Assembly (NCBI GenBank): GCA_003049465.1
Contig: PYSS01000002.1
Span: 682,001-746,000 of the forward strand
Length of the DNA stretch: 64,000 nt
Origin: Magnaporthiopsis rhizophila
Taxonomy: Eukaryota > Ascomycota > Sordariomycetes > Magnaporthales > Magnaporthaceae
Direction of reading: 5' to 3'
The notes under the pieces were generated by a model. It was not told the origin of the DNA, ran no database searches, and saw only the letters and a list, made by a program, of their open reading frames with translations. This document shows, one piece after another, positions 21,784-34,696 of this stretch. A program made the position numbers and the translations under genes. Numbering within the stretch: the first letter of the stretch is position 1; each line of letters starts with the position of its first letter.

Positions 21784-24700
21784 AGTGAGCAACTAGAGCT
21801 GCGCAAGGGGAAAGAGAAGCCACTGGCAGAGAGGTGCTGCTGTACCTCGAGGTACTTGCTATCTAGCCCACCAAGTCAGTGAGCAGAGACCTGTGACTGA
21901 CCAAAGACACGGAGACACCCAAAGCCGACGCCAGCCAGAGACCGGACAATTTTTTTCTGTGTCTTGCTCTCAAGGAGGGCAGCACGACTGGTAAAGGGCG
22001 TTCCGGGATCTACATATCCATCTTCGCTCGTCGGCAATGGCTTTTTTAGCAGGAGGGGAGGAGCACGGAATCCTAAGCTGAAAGGGTGTGTGGGTGGGGT
22101 CTGTCTGTCGCCGGCGTAAAGAGAAAAAAAAAAAAAAAAAAAAAAAGGTGATCTTTCTCTGGCTGCTACCCACTCAGTGCAATTGAAGCTTCCATGCATC
22201 CTTCTAGCGCGCGAGGCGTCTGGTGAGAGGAAGATGGAGGGGTGGTTGTGGGCCTTGTGGCTTTCCCGCGCTAAACCATAAACAGAAGCTTTCCCGACCC
22301 CTGCAACAACATTCGGCGTCGTCCCCGGGCGCCAACAAGGCGAGAAAAAAGACATGGAGCAGGCTCTTTCTTGCCCTTGAGTTGGGCCCCAATCGAAACC
22401 GCCGACCGCCTTCCCCGCGTGCTCTGGCGACAAATATCTCGTAATGAGAACTACGACGGAGCCGAGGTAAACAATCAAAACCTGGGGGAGAAAGGGACCC
22501 TTACTACGTTAGATATCCGTCCCTGATCTTGGGGTCGTGCCAATGCTATTTTTCCCCGCGTGGCTGGTCTGGTCTGAAGATCAGATGACACAAGCAAGAG
22601 CCACCCGACATCTCGGAGGTCTTTGCGTGGGCTGCTTCATTTAACAAAACCCACGACGTGGAACCAAGAAGTCGGACCCGACAACGGCACGGGACCGCAG
22701 AGGGTACACTGAGCGGTCAGGGCGATTTATAAAAAGCCACCGAAAAGGAGGGGAATAAATTTATTCGTGTGACGCTGGCCTTGGGATCCTTCACGCACGC
22801 AAGACCGGTATCAAACTCGGTGGATGTCCACCCAAGAGAGATCCATCCCTCTGGCTCCAGAACTAGACCCTAGGAGATAAACAAGACGAAAAAGAAGAAT
22901 AGTGACGGAGAAAAACGGGTCAAGGTAGAGAACTACAAGATTAACAGTAACGATACGGAGTCTTGGCGTCTTTTTTTCTATATCTTGTTCTTTTTTTGTT
23001 GGGGACCGAATAGCTTGAGAACACGACCAGGGATCGTCGCTTGCGCACATGTCAAAAAAAAAAAAAAACTGCAATCACGGTTCGTCCGTCCAGGGCTGAA
23101 CGGCTCACCAACTTCGGACAGAACGAGTCGGGTTGAGTTGGCGCCAGAGTCTTATTGGAAAAACAGCCGTGCGCTTGGATCGCGATAGCACGACGGTGAT
23201 ATCACGGCGCGCGCGCGAGCACGCACACGGAACGAAAGGAAGTGGTGGCATTCAATCTTCCATTTGCTGCGGGAGCTAAAAAGTGGGCAAGAGTAACAGC
23301 TAGTCACACACCACCCCTAGCAATTCAGCGTGGGGTTGGAAATGGGTCCTTCGGTGAATGAAAACGACCAAGCGTCAAAATGCCCGCCCGCCCGGAGGGG
23401 AAGAGGAGATTACCACCACTGAAGCGCCGAGGATTCACGTGCCAGCAAGGGGCAGGAGGGAGGCGTGGGGGACGATGGGGTGTGGGATGGGTACCTAGGT
23501 AGGTGCCTTGCTGATTTCTCGCAGCAATGTTTCGCTTCTGGTTTAGTGCTGCGCGGGAGTTGGTTAAGGTTGGCACCGAGCACAGAACGGAATCTGTTTT
23601 GGTGCGATCCTTCCAGCGTTGGAGGGGGAAAAAGGCAAAAGGCAGGAAACCTGGAGGGGAAAAAAAAAAAAAAAAAAAGCCACCGAGCTAACCGACGTAG
23701 GGGCGTGTGTGTGAGAACTGATTGAGCCCTGGCTGTGGCTGGCAAATGCCCCTCCGTCGCAATGCGCCCGCACGCGACAAAAAGGTACCTCGCGATACAT
23801 TTCAGCGGTCCTGTAAAACATAGCAAGGCTCGCTCGTGGCCCTGCACGTTGTGTGAGCTGACCATCGGTCCGCCGCCAGCCGTTGTACTAGACGGGAATA
23901 TCGTCCGTACCTACAGTAGTAGCCCGCCCAGCACCTTGCCAACATTGGCTGAGCGCTCCTGCCAGGGGAAACGCCTCCCCAGATGGATGGCAAGCACGAA
24001 AAAAAAAAACCCACATTTGGCCGAACCCTTGCCGTGTGCGGAGATTTTCTTTCTTTTCTTTTTACGAGAGCTTACTGTACGTTTTTATACTCTGTACGCG
24101 GTACGACAACCCGGGTTTTCCTTGCATGGGGTTTTTGTTTCTCACTTACGGGTCGCGCACAATGGAGAATTGCCCGCCCGCCCGGGCCAACCCACACCCC
24201 CGCGTGCATCTCACTCACCAGCAACCTCCATCCTCTCTTTCTCCCTCTTTCCGTGAGTTCTTTATTCCACTGCCGATTCCTCCCGTCGTCAGATGTGCCG
24301 CGCTCCGCAACCAGCACACAAACAAACGAACAAACAAGAAACAGCAAAAGTGCCTGGTACCTACCCGCCGTCCGTACAATCGTTAACAGAGCAATCCTGG
24401 CCATTATTTTCATGTGATATCTGGCAGCCTGCCTCTGCCCAACACACCTCCAGCAAAAAAAAAACAGCCCGTCGAGCAAAGCAAAAAAAAGGATCCACCG
24501 AACCCGACCATCCCGACCAGAGCCCTAGAAGAGCCGACCAAGCGCCGCGGGCTGGGCTGGGCTGGGCTGGACTGGGGGGGCCTTGGACAGGGGAAAGAAA
24601 AGCCCCTGTGCCCTGCCCCTGCCCTTTCAGGGGGGGATCCGCCGTCGAAGCGGGGACGTCGATCTTGGCTGGATAGAGGCAGTGGGGGAGGAACAGAGGC

Positions 24701-25843
24701 CCCTGCCCACCAGCCGTCAGCCTCCTCCCCGACTCGTTTGCTGTTCGCCTTCTTTTCTCTCCCTCCATACCCAGAGCCCGGGCCCGCCGGACTTTCTCGT
24801 TATCGTGTGGAGAAGGCGATTGCTCCCCATTGCATTGTGTCGTGACTTGTCGCACACCGTTACCTGATGCAGTATCTAGCCTCGATTATACCATATTCTA
24901 TCCCACTCTTTTCCTTCTTTCGCAGACCGCTCGAAACTCTCCGGCCGGTTCCGATGGAAGACGAGAGGTGTTCCTTTTTATCTCTCATTCCTTCTTTCGT
25001 TATCCTCGGCCATACCCATATCCAATTTGCCCGGGGATCGTCCCTGTAGCTAGTAAAAAGCCCGGGCTTGCCCGTTGATCTGGTCGTCGCAGGCGCTAAG
25101 CGTGGGTTAGCCCGGTCCAAATGGTCCGAGTGATGTCAGCGCCTGCACCTGCTGTGTCCGTCCAGTCCAGTTGCCGTCCCACAGCCGGTGGCTCGTGTGC
25201 CGCCCCCTAACTTGAAGCCTCGTCCCCATTTCCTAGCGGCTTGTCATGTGCGCCGATGGCGTCGAATCAACGGGCGGCGATGGCGACATGTCAGTTGGCG
25301 CCGGCGCGCGGCCGTTTACTAGCGCTAGCAGTACACGCCACTTTCTTTAGAGCCGATGGCTTGGCGAGACCGGGTTTAAACCGCGCCATGCTAACCCGCC
25401 GTTTTGCTATCTCACCGGCCCTGGAAAAAAAAAGTGTCGTGATGTATATTTAGGTAACTGCAGATTCTCGTTCCTGTCGCTCACATCGCATGCCCACATG
25501 TAAGCCAAGCTCGGCTTGCAGATGCACCTGACGGGAAGGGGAAAGAAGAGATGGTGGAAAACTGCCCAAGCCCCTTCTCCCCTCCCATCCATGCGTCGAA
25601 GCTCCTTCTCGAAGCGCGGCCACCTTCGGGTCACGACGCGGGTGAGAGGTCCAAGTGGGGTGGTGTGGAGGGGAATGGGATGTGATGGAAATGGAAGACA
25701 TACATACGTATAAGCGTGCTGGTGAGTAGCACGAATAACACAGAAAGGATGGTGAGGGGCAGCAGGCACGACAGCTCAGCGCGTGCTCGTCGTCCTGCAG
25801 AACTAGGCCAGGGCTGCACTGCATCGCAGCACGCCATTCCAGA

Positions 25844-25873
25844 TGGAGGAGGAGGAGGAGGAGGAGGAGGAGG
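25844..25873. repeat. GGA trinucleotide repeat
   Basis: About ten GGA units in a row, a simple microsatellite outside any supported gene. Confidence 0.85.
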
Positions 25874-28800
25874 GTGTATGTGGGCTTGCTGGCCTGCTGC
25901 CGGCTGACGGCCGGACGGACAGGAATTTAGCTGGGCCGTTCTTTCGTCGCGCCCGCTCCGTCCGCCCGTCTCTCCCCCGGCCCAGTCCTCTGCATGTCCG
26001 AGCCCGTATTCGATCTATCTCCGTCGAGAAAAGAAAAAGAGCCGCTGCTGCTGCACGTAACCCCCGCTCCACCACTGAGCGGGCGTTGTTGTTGCTACTG
26101 CGGCACGGTTACACACAGCCCGCACCATGCACGTACGGAGCTGACCTTGGGGCTTGGGGAGCAGGTGAACGGAGTCGCCAAGGAGAAAAATATAGTGGTT
26201 ACGCGGGATGGCAGGCCAGCTCGCGTCATGATCTTATTGTTTCCTCAAAGGGAGATACCTGGATACGACGGGGCTATCAGATATCGACAAATCGACGTCG
26301 TTTTGCGGTTTGTCATGGACGACCCTGTTTTGGGGGTTCATTCTCCATTTTTTTCTTTCTTTTTTTCTGTCAGTATGTTGACGTTCGAGCCATCCCATCC
26401 GTTTGGGAAGCAAAAGTGACAGCACAAGGGTTATCGAGTCGCGACCTTCTACACTTGGTCATGTTCTACTTGCCAGTGTGACGAGCACCGAGATGAACTT
26501 CACTCCATCGAACATGAGTCTCCTTCCTAGCTTGTGTTTTTGGTGTGCTTTTGTAAGCGCCGACGAGTCCGAAAAGTCCCATGCTCATTTTTTCCCTGCA
26601 CGGTATCGATTAAGGATACAAGATGAGGACAAAGATACAAAGTCTTCCTGGCAGACACACGGACGCGCCTCGATATTAATTGCACATGGAAGCGAGGCCT
26701 GATCTAATGTTGGACTATTTTCACGTCGGAAAGGTGCGAGCCCGTGAAAAGAACCAGGGAGACCCCACCGTCTGCTTCCATGCTTGCACATCTCCACCCC
26801 CGCGTAAAGCAGCTTGACACCCACAGGGCAACCTGTGCCCGTAAAAAAGCAACGAGGGACTCTGGTTTACGCGAACCGGCTGACATGCCCGAATCGGCCC
26901 TGCCCCTGGCCATTATTCTTGTTGTCCCTTCTCATCCTCTCCACTGAAGCTGTCTGTGGCATCTTCTGTTTCTTTTTCGCCACGGGCGGCCCGGAGGGTG
27001 GTGGGGAAGGGGTTCAAGAGAGATTGATGATGAAATGCGCAGTAAAAATAGACGTGCCAGTTCCACAGCAGCGGGTATGAGCGAGCGACGGGAGGGAGAT
27101 AATCAATGCTGGATGTTTCTCATAGTCTCGCAGAACGGGCCCCTGATAGGGTCGCCATAGCAGTAACAACATCGCAGGCTGGCAGACAGACAAGGCAGGC
27201 ATCTGTCTCACGATCGAATCCACATGCAGGCAGCGTGCGTGAAAAAGACTCCGCGTGAATGCGTATCGTATCTTGTTTCTCCTCCTTTTCGCTTGATTTC
27301 AGCCCACCCTTGGCGTCCCTCTTCGCGACGACGGCAGGGTAGATGTCGCCATGGCTGATTCTGTGATGTAGCAAGCGAGCGCACGACTGGGGTTGTTTCA
27401 AGTAGCATCGGAAGAGCCGCCCTATCTGTCCATTGATCCGTGATTCCGTGATCCGTTCCCCGTGCGTTTCCGTTTGCAAGGGTTGTAAATACGTTGCTGG
27501 GATGAAAAATAAGAGGCGAAGAGATGATTATTCAGGCATAATAGACGAGATAATATCCCTGCGACCAGACCAGGGGCGTTTTCGCGCGCGCCTGTTTTTG
27601 ATTCGAGGATACGCTCCGAGATATCTCCCAGCCCAACCCACAGCAAGGCATGGCGAAAACTGCACGTCGCCCAGGGTCCGACCTGCCAGGTATGCGATAG
27701 GCGCGGTACTGGGGCGCCAGCGGAGATGGAGAAGGTGCTCCATATATGCGGCCAAGGGGTTGGAGGTCGGAACTGATAGACAGATGGGGCTCTGTTGGGT
27801 GTGAGTGAGTGTGTGTGCGTCGAATTATGCCCGTTCCCGAGCCAGTCTCAATCCGAACCTCGGCACCATTCTGGTTTCCTTTCGTCCCCTGCCCGCAATA
27901 TCAAACCCGGCCTCGGAAAGGGAGATGAGGGACTAGCACACAAGGCATGGTGATACGAACGGACAATAATCGTCAAGTGGTGAGACGTCGGATGCCACCT
28001 TCTCCCAGGGCATGGAAGCATCTTTTTTTTCTCTGCTCGTGTTGCTTTTGCTTACTGGACTCTGGAAACAGTACCCCAGCTGTTGCCGTTGCTCGGGAGA
28101 GCAAATAAATCACCGGGCCGATCGGATACAACTGGCCCTATGACAGCATTTGATCCCTCGCTTCTTGCTTCTTTTGACTCGCGCGATGGCGCGACCCTAT
28201 GCGGTGGGCTCTTTTTTTCTCGGGTTACTCAGGACAGGGACGTTGACAACGGGCCCAGGTTTGGTGTCTCCTGTAGAGAAAATGCCCGATGCGGCATTAT
28301 CGAGTCGCATTATACAGTAATAAATCGCTTGATGGGCCGAAGCTATTATTTCCAGGCGAGCCCAGGCTCGGCTGTCGCCTTCCTTCAGGCCAGGTTCTGA
28401 GCGGTACTTGAAGCCCAATACCAGGTGGGCGACATGGGTGCGTGTTTTTTTTTCTGATTTCTGCTTTTTTTGCAGGGCACCGCAGGAAAAAAAAAAAGGG
28501 ACGGGAAGCACAGCCCCACGAAGACTGCGGGCTTTTGAGATACCCTCTCGTCAGGGGTCCTCGCAAGGAACCAAGACGGAGGGGAGATGACGAGGGACAG
28601 CGACTCTGCGCGGCTGTCCCGAACCTTCGCCGTGTGGCAAAGACGCTCTGCGACCCAGCAGGACCAGCGCCTACACCGTCGCAGGCGGGCCTTTTAGGGC
28701 GCGTTTCCACCCGCGTGCGCGAAGGACAAGCGGCGGAAGAGGGCCAGTCCTGGTCAAAGGGTACCCCGGCTTTGCACGCGACCGTTTTTTTCCCGTTGTT

Positions 28801-29156
28801 GGGGCGAGCCGCCACGCGGCCACTCATGGAAGGAGCCGATCGTTGCGCATGAAGAAGGCCGTCGATAGAGTTGCTCTGCGCCGATTGCGTTCCCTTGGCC
28901 GGGAATTCTAGGATCTTGCTGAGCCTGTTCTATTTCGAGCAGCCGAGTAGAGAAGCAGGCCTAAAACGACGATGAATGGAGGAGCTCTGAAGAGCCTCGA
29001 ACCCGTCCATCCCTCACCTCTCATCTTTCCCGCCATGGGGCTGTAGCGACTGGATGCCTCGTACCCGAGGACCTGATCGCGCCAATCAGGTGGCGCCTCT
29101 GGGTGCTCATCCCGTCAGTGGCTTGCTGCAAGTCAACACACCCCCAGCCAGGATCG

Positions 29157-29235
<79 letters not shown>
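29157..29235. repeat. Bipartite poly(A)-G7-poly(A) tract
   Basis: Thirty-two A, then seven G, then forty A. It ends 276 bp before the adenine phosphoribosyltransferase start codon. It is the longest homopurine run in the window; exact lengths are likely unreliable because such runs are error-prone in sequencing. Confidence 0.8.
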
Positions 29236-29237
<2 letters not shown>

Positions 29238-29511
29238 AGCTCAACCCCGCCGCGCGCGCTTTCATGCTGCCTGGTGTGATACGCAGATACGGCTAAGCAC
29301 TACCACTACTACACTAAACAGCTCCGCTACTACCCTTCTACACACGCCGTGTTGTCTTTCACCCTCTCAGCCTTTCGATCCTTTCAGAAAGCTACCCACG
29401 CCCGTGGCCCTTGCTGTGAGCGGCCGCCCTGTTTGCCTTACCTAAGGCGCTGGGCCCGACCACCCTCTTTCTTATCCGTCCCGTTTCCCTCACTGCTTCC
29501 CCTTCTTGACC

Positions 29512-30319
29512 ATGTCCTCCTCCACATCCGACCCATCAGCAACAGGCGCGGCCAGCAGCCAGCAGCAGCAGACGACGACAACATCAGAAGCAACAACAAC
29601 AGCAACGACTCAAGATGCCTCGGGACAACAGCCCACCACCTCCGCCGCCGCCGCCTCCGAACTCGCCGGTTCAAAGATAAAGCTCTTCAACGCCCTGCGG
29701 CGCTTCCCCGACTTCCCCATCCCCGGCATCGTCTTCCTCGACATCATGCCCCTCTTCCTCGACCCGGCCATGCACGCCACCCTGCTGCGCGCCCTCGAGC
29801 TGCAGGTGCTGTCCTTCCCCGCGGGGTCCGCCGCGGCGGACGCATTCAGGCCCGACGTCGTCGTCGGGCTCGACGCCCGCGGCTTCCTGTTCGGTCCCTC
29901 GCTGGCCCTGCGCCTCGACGCCGCCTTCGTCCCCGTCCGCAAGAAGGGCAAGCTGCCCGGCCCCTGCGCCACCGCCACCTACGAGAAAGAGTACGGTCAG
30001 GACCATTTCCAAATCCAGGAGGGCGCCATCAAGCCCGGCCAGAAGGTGCTCGTCGTGGACGATATTATCGCCACTGGTATGTTTTTTCTCTTCTTCTTTC
30101 TTTTCACCCTTGGCCAAATTCTATACAGTCTCTAACCTATCCATTTCAAGCAATACAGGCGGATCTGCTTCGGCGGCCGGCGAGCTCGTCCGCAAGCTGG
30201 GCGGGGAGCTGATCGGCTACCTCTTCCTCCTCGAGATCGCCCCGCTCAAGGGCAAGGAAAAGCTTGGCGATGTGCCCGTCGTCACCCTGCTCGAGGAGGC
30301 CGATTACCCGACTGCGTGA
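29512..30319 (+). CDS. APT1: Adenine phosphoribosyltransferase
   Basis: Two exons, 29512-30076 and 30159-30319, separated by an 82-nt intron (GTATGT...TACAG with a CTAAC branch site). The product is 241 aa. The enzyme converts adenine plus PRPP to AMP and pyrophosphate in purine salvage, usually in the cytosol. Family motifs are NALRRFPDFPIPGIVFLDI, VVGLDARGFLFG, VRKKGKLPGP and the PRPP-binding loop VLVVDDIIATGG (about residues 179-190), which the intron splits inside its final Gly codon. Typical family length is near 180 aa; the excess is an N-terminal Ser/Thr/Gln/Ala-rich extension of about 50 residues. The start chosen is the first ATG (ACCATGTCC); a shorter start within the extension is not available as ATG before the conserved core. 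It converges with the Htm1-like gene. Confidence 0.95.
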
Positions 30320-31277
30320 GCTGCGGTAAGGGAAAGAAAAAGTAGCAAGAAAACGAGAAAAAAAAAAAAAAAAAAAAGGTGCCAAGGAACACGTCCCACG
30401 GAAATGCATTTCCTACATATGCTATGCTCCGCTCCGATTTTTTTTTCTCTTTCCCACCTACAGGTGCAAATTGCATTGGTAAATGGGGTCACACCATCGC
30501 GGAAGCGTTTCTGTCCCACCAAGACGGGGCCGAGGAAGAAAATGAATTTAGAAAGGACCCAGTTTTCGTTGCGAATCATGTTTCCTTGCACATGCTTTTT
30601 CTTGTTTGCCCTGGCAATATCACGATCTGTCATGCCATTTCGACTCGGTATCTCGTCCCCGGTTTATTTTCCTTGTTGCTGTTTTCTTGTTTATACAGAC
30701 CAGCAGGAACGCATCATAGACAAGCTGTTATTTAGGCTAGGTCTCCTTCGTGTGGGTGATTGATACAGGCACCAATGGTCCTTCTTGTGTGACATTCGTG
30801 TCTGCATGCATATGCACACTTTTGAATCGGCGGGGGCAAAGCGGCTGAATGGTAGCAGCTGGTCGGGCTGATATTGGCCCAGAGGAATACGACAACCAGC
30901 ACAAGCTGCTGTCTTGACCTCGCTTCCGTGATATGAAGTTCTGCTTCTGGATGCATCTAAACTACTTAGCAAGCGGGTGATATACTCTCCTTTTATGTAC
31001 TCGTGAGGATCCAGACAGACAGACGTACTTGTGGAGAGGTTTCCATGAAATGATACAACGAAAATGACAAAGCATAGCGAGGTAAAAAGAAGCATATCTA
31101 AACGTGAAGGAGTGAGTTATTTGCCGCCGCCAGATACAAGCTTCAAACCATCCTGTAAAATTGCAAACCATCTTTCTAAAATTTGGGGAAAGAAAACCAT
31201 GAGATGAGAGATGACGAAGGGAAGAAAGAAGTCGAAAAATGCAACCACGCTATGCGTCGTGACTCTATCCACTCACA
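30320..31277. other. Convergent intergenic region
   Basis: About 960 bp of 3' flanks of two convergent genes. It contains an A tract at 30358-30377 soon after the phosphoribosyltransferase stop. No gene was seen. Confidence 0.6.
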
Positions 31278-34200
31278 TCACTTATTGTCCCCGTCGTCAA
31301 TGATAATATTCCTGACCCTCAGCCCCTGGCTCTCGATAAAGTACCGCCTCGTCAGCCCCAGCCGCTCGGCGTGGGCGATGTGGTGATAGCCCAGGTCGCC
31401 GCCGCCGACGAGCACCATGGCGATGGGGTGGGTGCGCGTCAGGCCCGACGGCGTGGTCTGCGGGCGGTCGAGCAGCGGCCTCACGACGCTGCCGCCGCCC
31501 TTTTCGGACGATGAGGCCTTTCTGCCTCCGCCGCCGCTCGCTCGCTGCTCCTCCTCGTCCTCGTCCTCCTCGCCGTCGTCATCCGACACGACGACGACCA
31601 GCTGCAGGCTCTGGTCCGTGGGCTTGAAGGCGGGGATGTTTGCCATCTTTGCCGAGAAGGAGCAGTGCCCGCGCCGGACGACGATGACGTGGTGGTCGCG
31701 CGGCGCCACGTCGGGCAAGGGACCCCCGCACGCGTCGCCCGCGGCGAACACGGTCGACCAGGGTAGGTACTCGTCGGGGAAGGGCCCGACGTGCGGCACG
31801 TGCGCGCCCGCTGGCATGTCCACCGCCGGGAGGGGAGCTGCCCCGGCCCCTGTTGGCGTGATGCCCGTGACGTTGACGAGGACGTTGTATGGTGGTGGGG
31901 CTGACGCCGACGACGAGGCACCGCGTCGCGCCGGGCTGGGCGAGCGAGTCGCCGCGGGGGCGCCGGCGGCGTGATCCAGCGAGAGGGCGGCCTGTCGAAA
32001 AAAGGCTTTCACGAGGGCGCCGAGATCCGAGGCTCGCAGGCCCCCACCGCCCGAGTTGGTGGGTGTGCCACCAGCAGATGCCGGCTGGAGGGTGATGGTC
32101 CCTGCGGCTGCTTCGTCGGCGGTGGTCCCGTTGTAGTCCAGATCGACGCGGTGCAGGTGGTGCAGCTTGACGACGACCGGGTCGCGCACCATGTTAAAGC
32201 GCGGGTCCGACACCTCGCCCAGGATGGCGCGGTCCATGACCAGGGCCTCGTCGCGGCCCAGCGGTAGCCCGTTCACCTTAGTAACGCGCCACTCTCGCTG
32301 GGCAGCAGTTGCCGCCGTCGCCGCCGTCGCCGTCGCTCGGTCCGAGTCGTCCTGAAGGACCAGCCTCAAGGTGAGCTTCAGGCTCGAGATGCTGAGGACG
32401 CGGATCTTGTCGACCGCCAGCCGCTCGAGGTTCTGCGACCCCATCATGAAGTTGAAGGCGCTGCCGATGTTTCCGTGTTGTTGCGAGCCCGAGGACGCGA
32501 ACTCGAGCATCAGCTCCTGCGGCTCCGACACCTGGGCGCATGTGCCATTTTCCGGGAGCAGCGAGCGCGGGAGAGTCCAGGGAAACAAGGTGTGATTGGC
32601 CTCGAGATCGGATCGTCCTGCTCCCTGCTTCTCCGCGGCCTTGCTCTGGGCGGCGGCTCGCCGCGTGTTTGGGATCAGATGCAGCTCGGCCATCCTCGCA
32701 GCGTGGTACATGTCCTCCCTCGCCGCCGTCAGGGAACCAGAGAGCGGCATGGCGCGAAGCAGCACGGGACACGTGTCTCTGAATGAGTCGTCATCGGGCG
32801 GCGGAGGAGCATTATGCCTTCGTTCGGCAGGAGGAGGAGACGGCGGTGTGGCCGCTGCTGGCATCTTGGGGATGATGAGAGGATGGCCCTCGGTCGTGAA
32901 GACGAAAGCGGCATCGAGAGAGTTGAGAGGGTGACGGTCGTCGAAGAGCAGGTACAGGTACTGGGCGGTCTCGCCTAGAAAGAAGCTCTCCATGCGGTCG
33001 CTCCGCTCTCCGTCGAGCACGTTCTGCAGGCCGGCGTAGCCGCAGGGGGTGCGGCACCGCCGGTTCACGTCCCTCAGGACCATCTCGCCAACGTAGAGAT
33101 ACCAGGGGTCGTTGGTGGCCCTGTACAGGTAGTAGGTCGACTCGATGAATTCCGGACGCAGCGGCCACCATCCCAGGCCGCTCTCGACCGTCTTGTCTCT
33201 GGTAGACCAGCGTTCCGGCAGCGCTGCGTATTTGGTCCAGACGGCCGCGTAAAGCAGGTTGGTCTCGATCGCCTCTTCGAGCTCTCCGGCGAGGGTCAGC
33301 AGGCCCGAGTAGAAGGCACCCAGGCTGTCGATCCACTGGGATGCCAGAGAGCCGGTCCAGAGGTTCACGCTGAGATAGTGGGGGTGGCCCCTCTGGGTGT
33401 AAAGGTGTCTCTTGGTGGCGGCGTGTGCCTGGTGCCATGCCTCGAGGAAGCTGTCGGGCGAGTTCTCCTCGTCGGTCAGGGGCGGGAAGAGCTCGTTGGG
33501 ATCCAGCTGGTAGTGCTGCTGTCTCTTGGCTGAACCCGCCTTTGAAGCGGCGGCGACCGACGTGTTGGGCATCGCGTGCCCAGAGAGCAGGATGTGCGTC
33601 TTGAGGGCATACTCGAAGAAGCTGTCGGCGCCGGCACCAATCACTGACATGGCTCCGATCCACTTGCCGTGTTCGGCATCGACACCGGCGCCAATAAGGC
33701 CGATGTCGCTCCTCCTGTACCAGACGGCCCAGAAGGCGCGCTTGGCCAGTTGCTCGAACTTGGGGTCACCGGTCAGACGGCTGAGCACGGTAAACTCGAG
33801 GACCAGGCTGCCAGCACCTGCACTGCACGTCTCGGTGATCTCAGCGTCGCCTTCAGAGTCCGGTGGCGTGTCGGCGCGCGAAGAGTCGTGCAGGGGCGAG
33901 TTGACATAGAATGGGATGCCGTGGCGCAGGTTGACTCGGGGGTATGGCATGCCGGTCTGGGTGTAGAATGCGGGTAAGAGGCGTGATGCGAGATCGTAGG
34001 CCAGCCTCAGCAGTTGTCCGTCGTACACCAGCCCGTTGGCCCAGGGCTCAGGGCGACGTCCGTTGGCCGCGGGCCGGGGATAGTAGCCAGTTATGGGTAG
34101 GTCTCCGGTGGCGAACAGATGGGCGCTGAGCAGGCCTCCCACGCCCCTGATGACCGTCTCGAACACTTGGACCTTGCTGTCTACGTCGAAGCCTCTGGCG

Positions 34201-34696
34201 CGCAGACCCTGACCGGACGGGCCGTCGGTCCCGTCTCCGTAGTACTGCACCATGGCCAGCACGCCATCCTGGAAGTCACGGAGAGCCTTGGGGCCGACGT
34301 CACCGTCCTCTGGAGGCGCCGAGGCGAGGATGGCCAAGGTCGACAGGCTGTCAACCAGGGTGAGGGAGTAGTTGCCCAAGACGTCGTTCAGCTGAAAGTT
34401 GTTCTGCTGGAGCGGGTCACGGGTGAGAGGCGTGCAAGCGATAGGGCGCAGCTAGGGTAAAGGTGTCAGCCACGTGTTTGCCATGTATGTATGTTCCTCT
34501 TGATGACAAAACGTACCTCATCCTCTGGGAAGGCGACATCCATGTAGTTGTCGTAGCCATGGTAGAACATGTCGACAACCTCACGCCGCAGGCTGGCAAC
34601 CTCTGCAGGACGCATGGCAGCACCGAGGCCGGCCCATGATGCCAAGAGCAGCAGCAGCAGAAGCCGCAGAGCTCCAGGCGACCCGTGCGCCGGCAT
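31278..34696 (-). CDS. HTM1: ER degradation-enhancing mannosidase-like protein (EDEM/Htm1, GH47 with PA domain)
   Basis: Two exons, 34696-34517 and 34451-31278, with a 65-nt intron (GTACGT...CCTAG), giving 1117 aa. Htm1/EDEM proteins trim mannose from misfolded glycoproteins in the ER lumen and so commit them to ERAD. Residues 1-27 form a signal peptide with a leucine run. The GH47 domain starts at MFYHGYDNYMDVAFPEDE (about 43-60) and carries GNYSLTLVDSLSTLAILA, ESTYYLYRATNDPWYLYVG and ESFFLGETAQYLYLLFDD, ending with FVFTTEGHPLI near residue 580. A protease-associated (PA) domain lies near 975-1030 (HHVIVVRRGHCSFSAKMAN). Between PA and C-terminus is an acidic run (DDDGEEDEDEEEQ). There is no HDEL-type retention signal at the C-terminus (ends DDGDNK). 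Upstream in-frame codons lack a better start. Confidence 0.93.

Larger units (their letters stand above)
17456..29511. other. 12-kb gene-free tract
   Basis: No open frame here shows a recognisable domain, a good start with coding-like codon use, or a consistent splice pattern. The DNA is not AT-rich, so it is not an obvious RIP-mutated transposon graveyard. Contents include A tracts at 22124-22146 and 23660-23678, a G-run block at 24549-24580 (repeated GGGCT, G-quadruplex-like), CCAAT-type motifs near 21363 and 29078, short simple repeats listed separately, and many GGTACC/TACCTACC boxes. It could hold long non-coding RNAs or long regulatory and leader regions, but the sequence alone does not show which. 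Confidence 0.5.

Noticed and set aside
17456..29511. RIP-mutated transposon graveyard
   Set aside because: The tract is not AT-rich and lacks long TpA-rich stretches or any transposase remnants I can see.
32278..33663. Long open frames overlapping the Htm1-like gene in another frame
   Set aside because: They are shadow frames of a strongly supported GH47 coding region.
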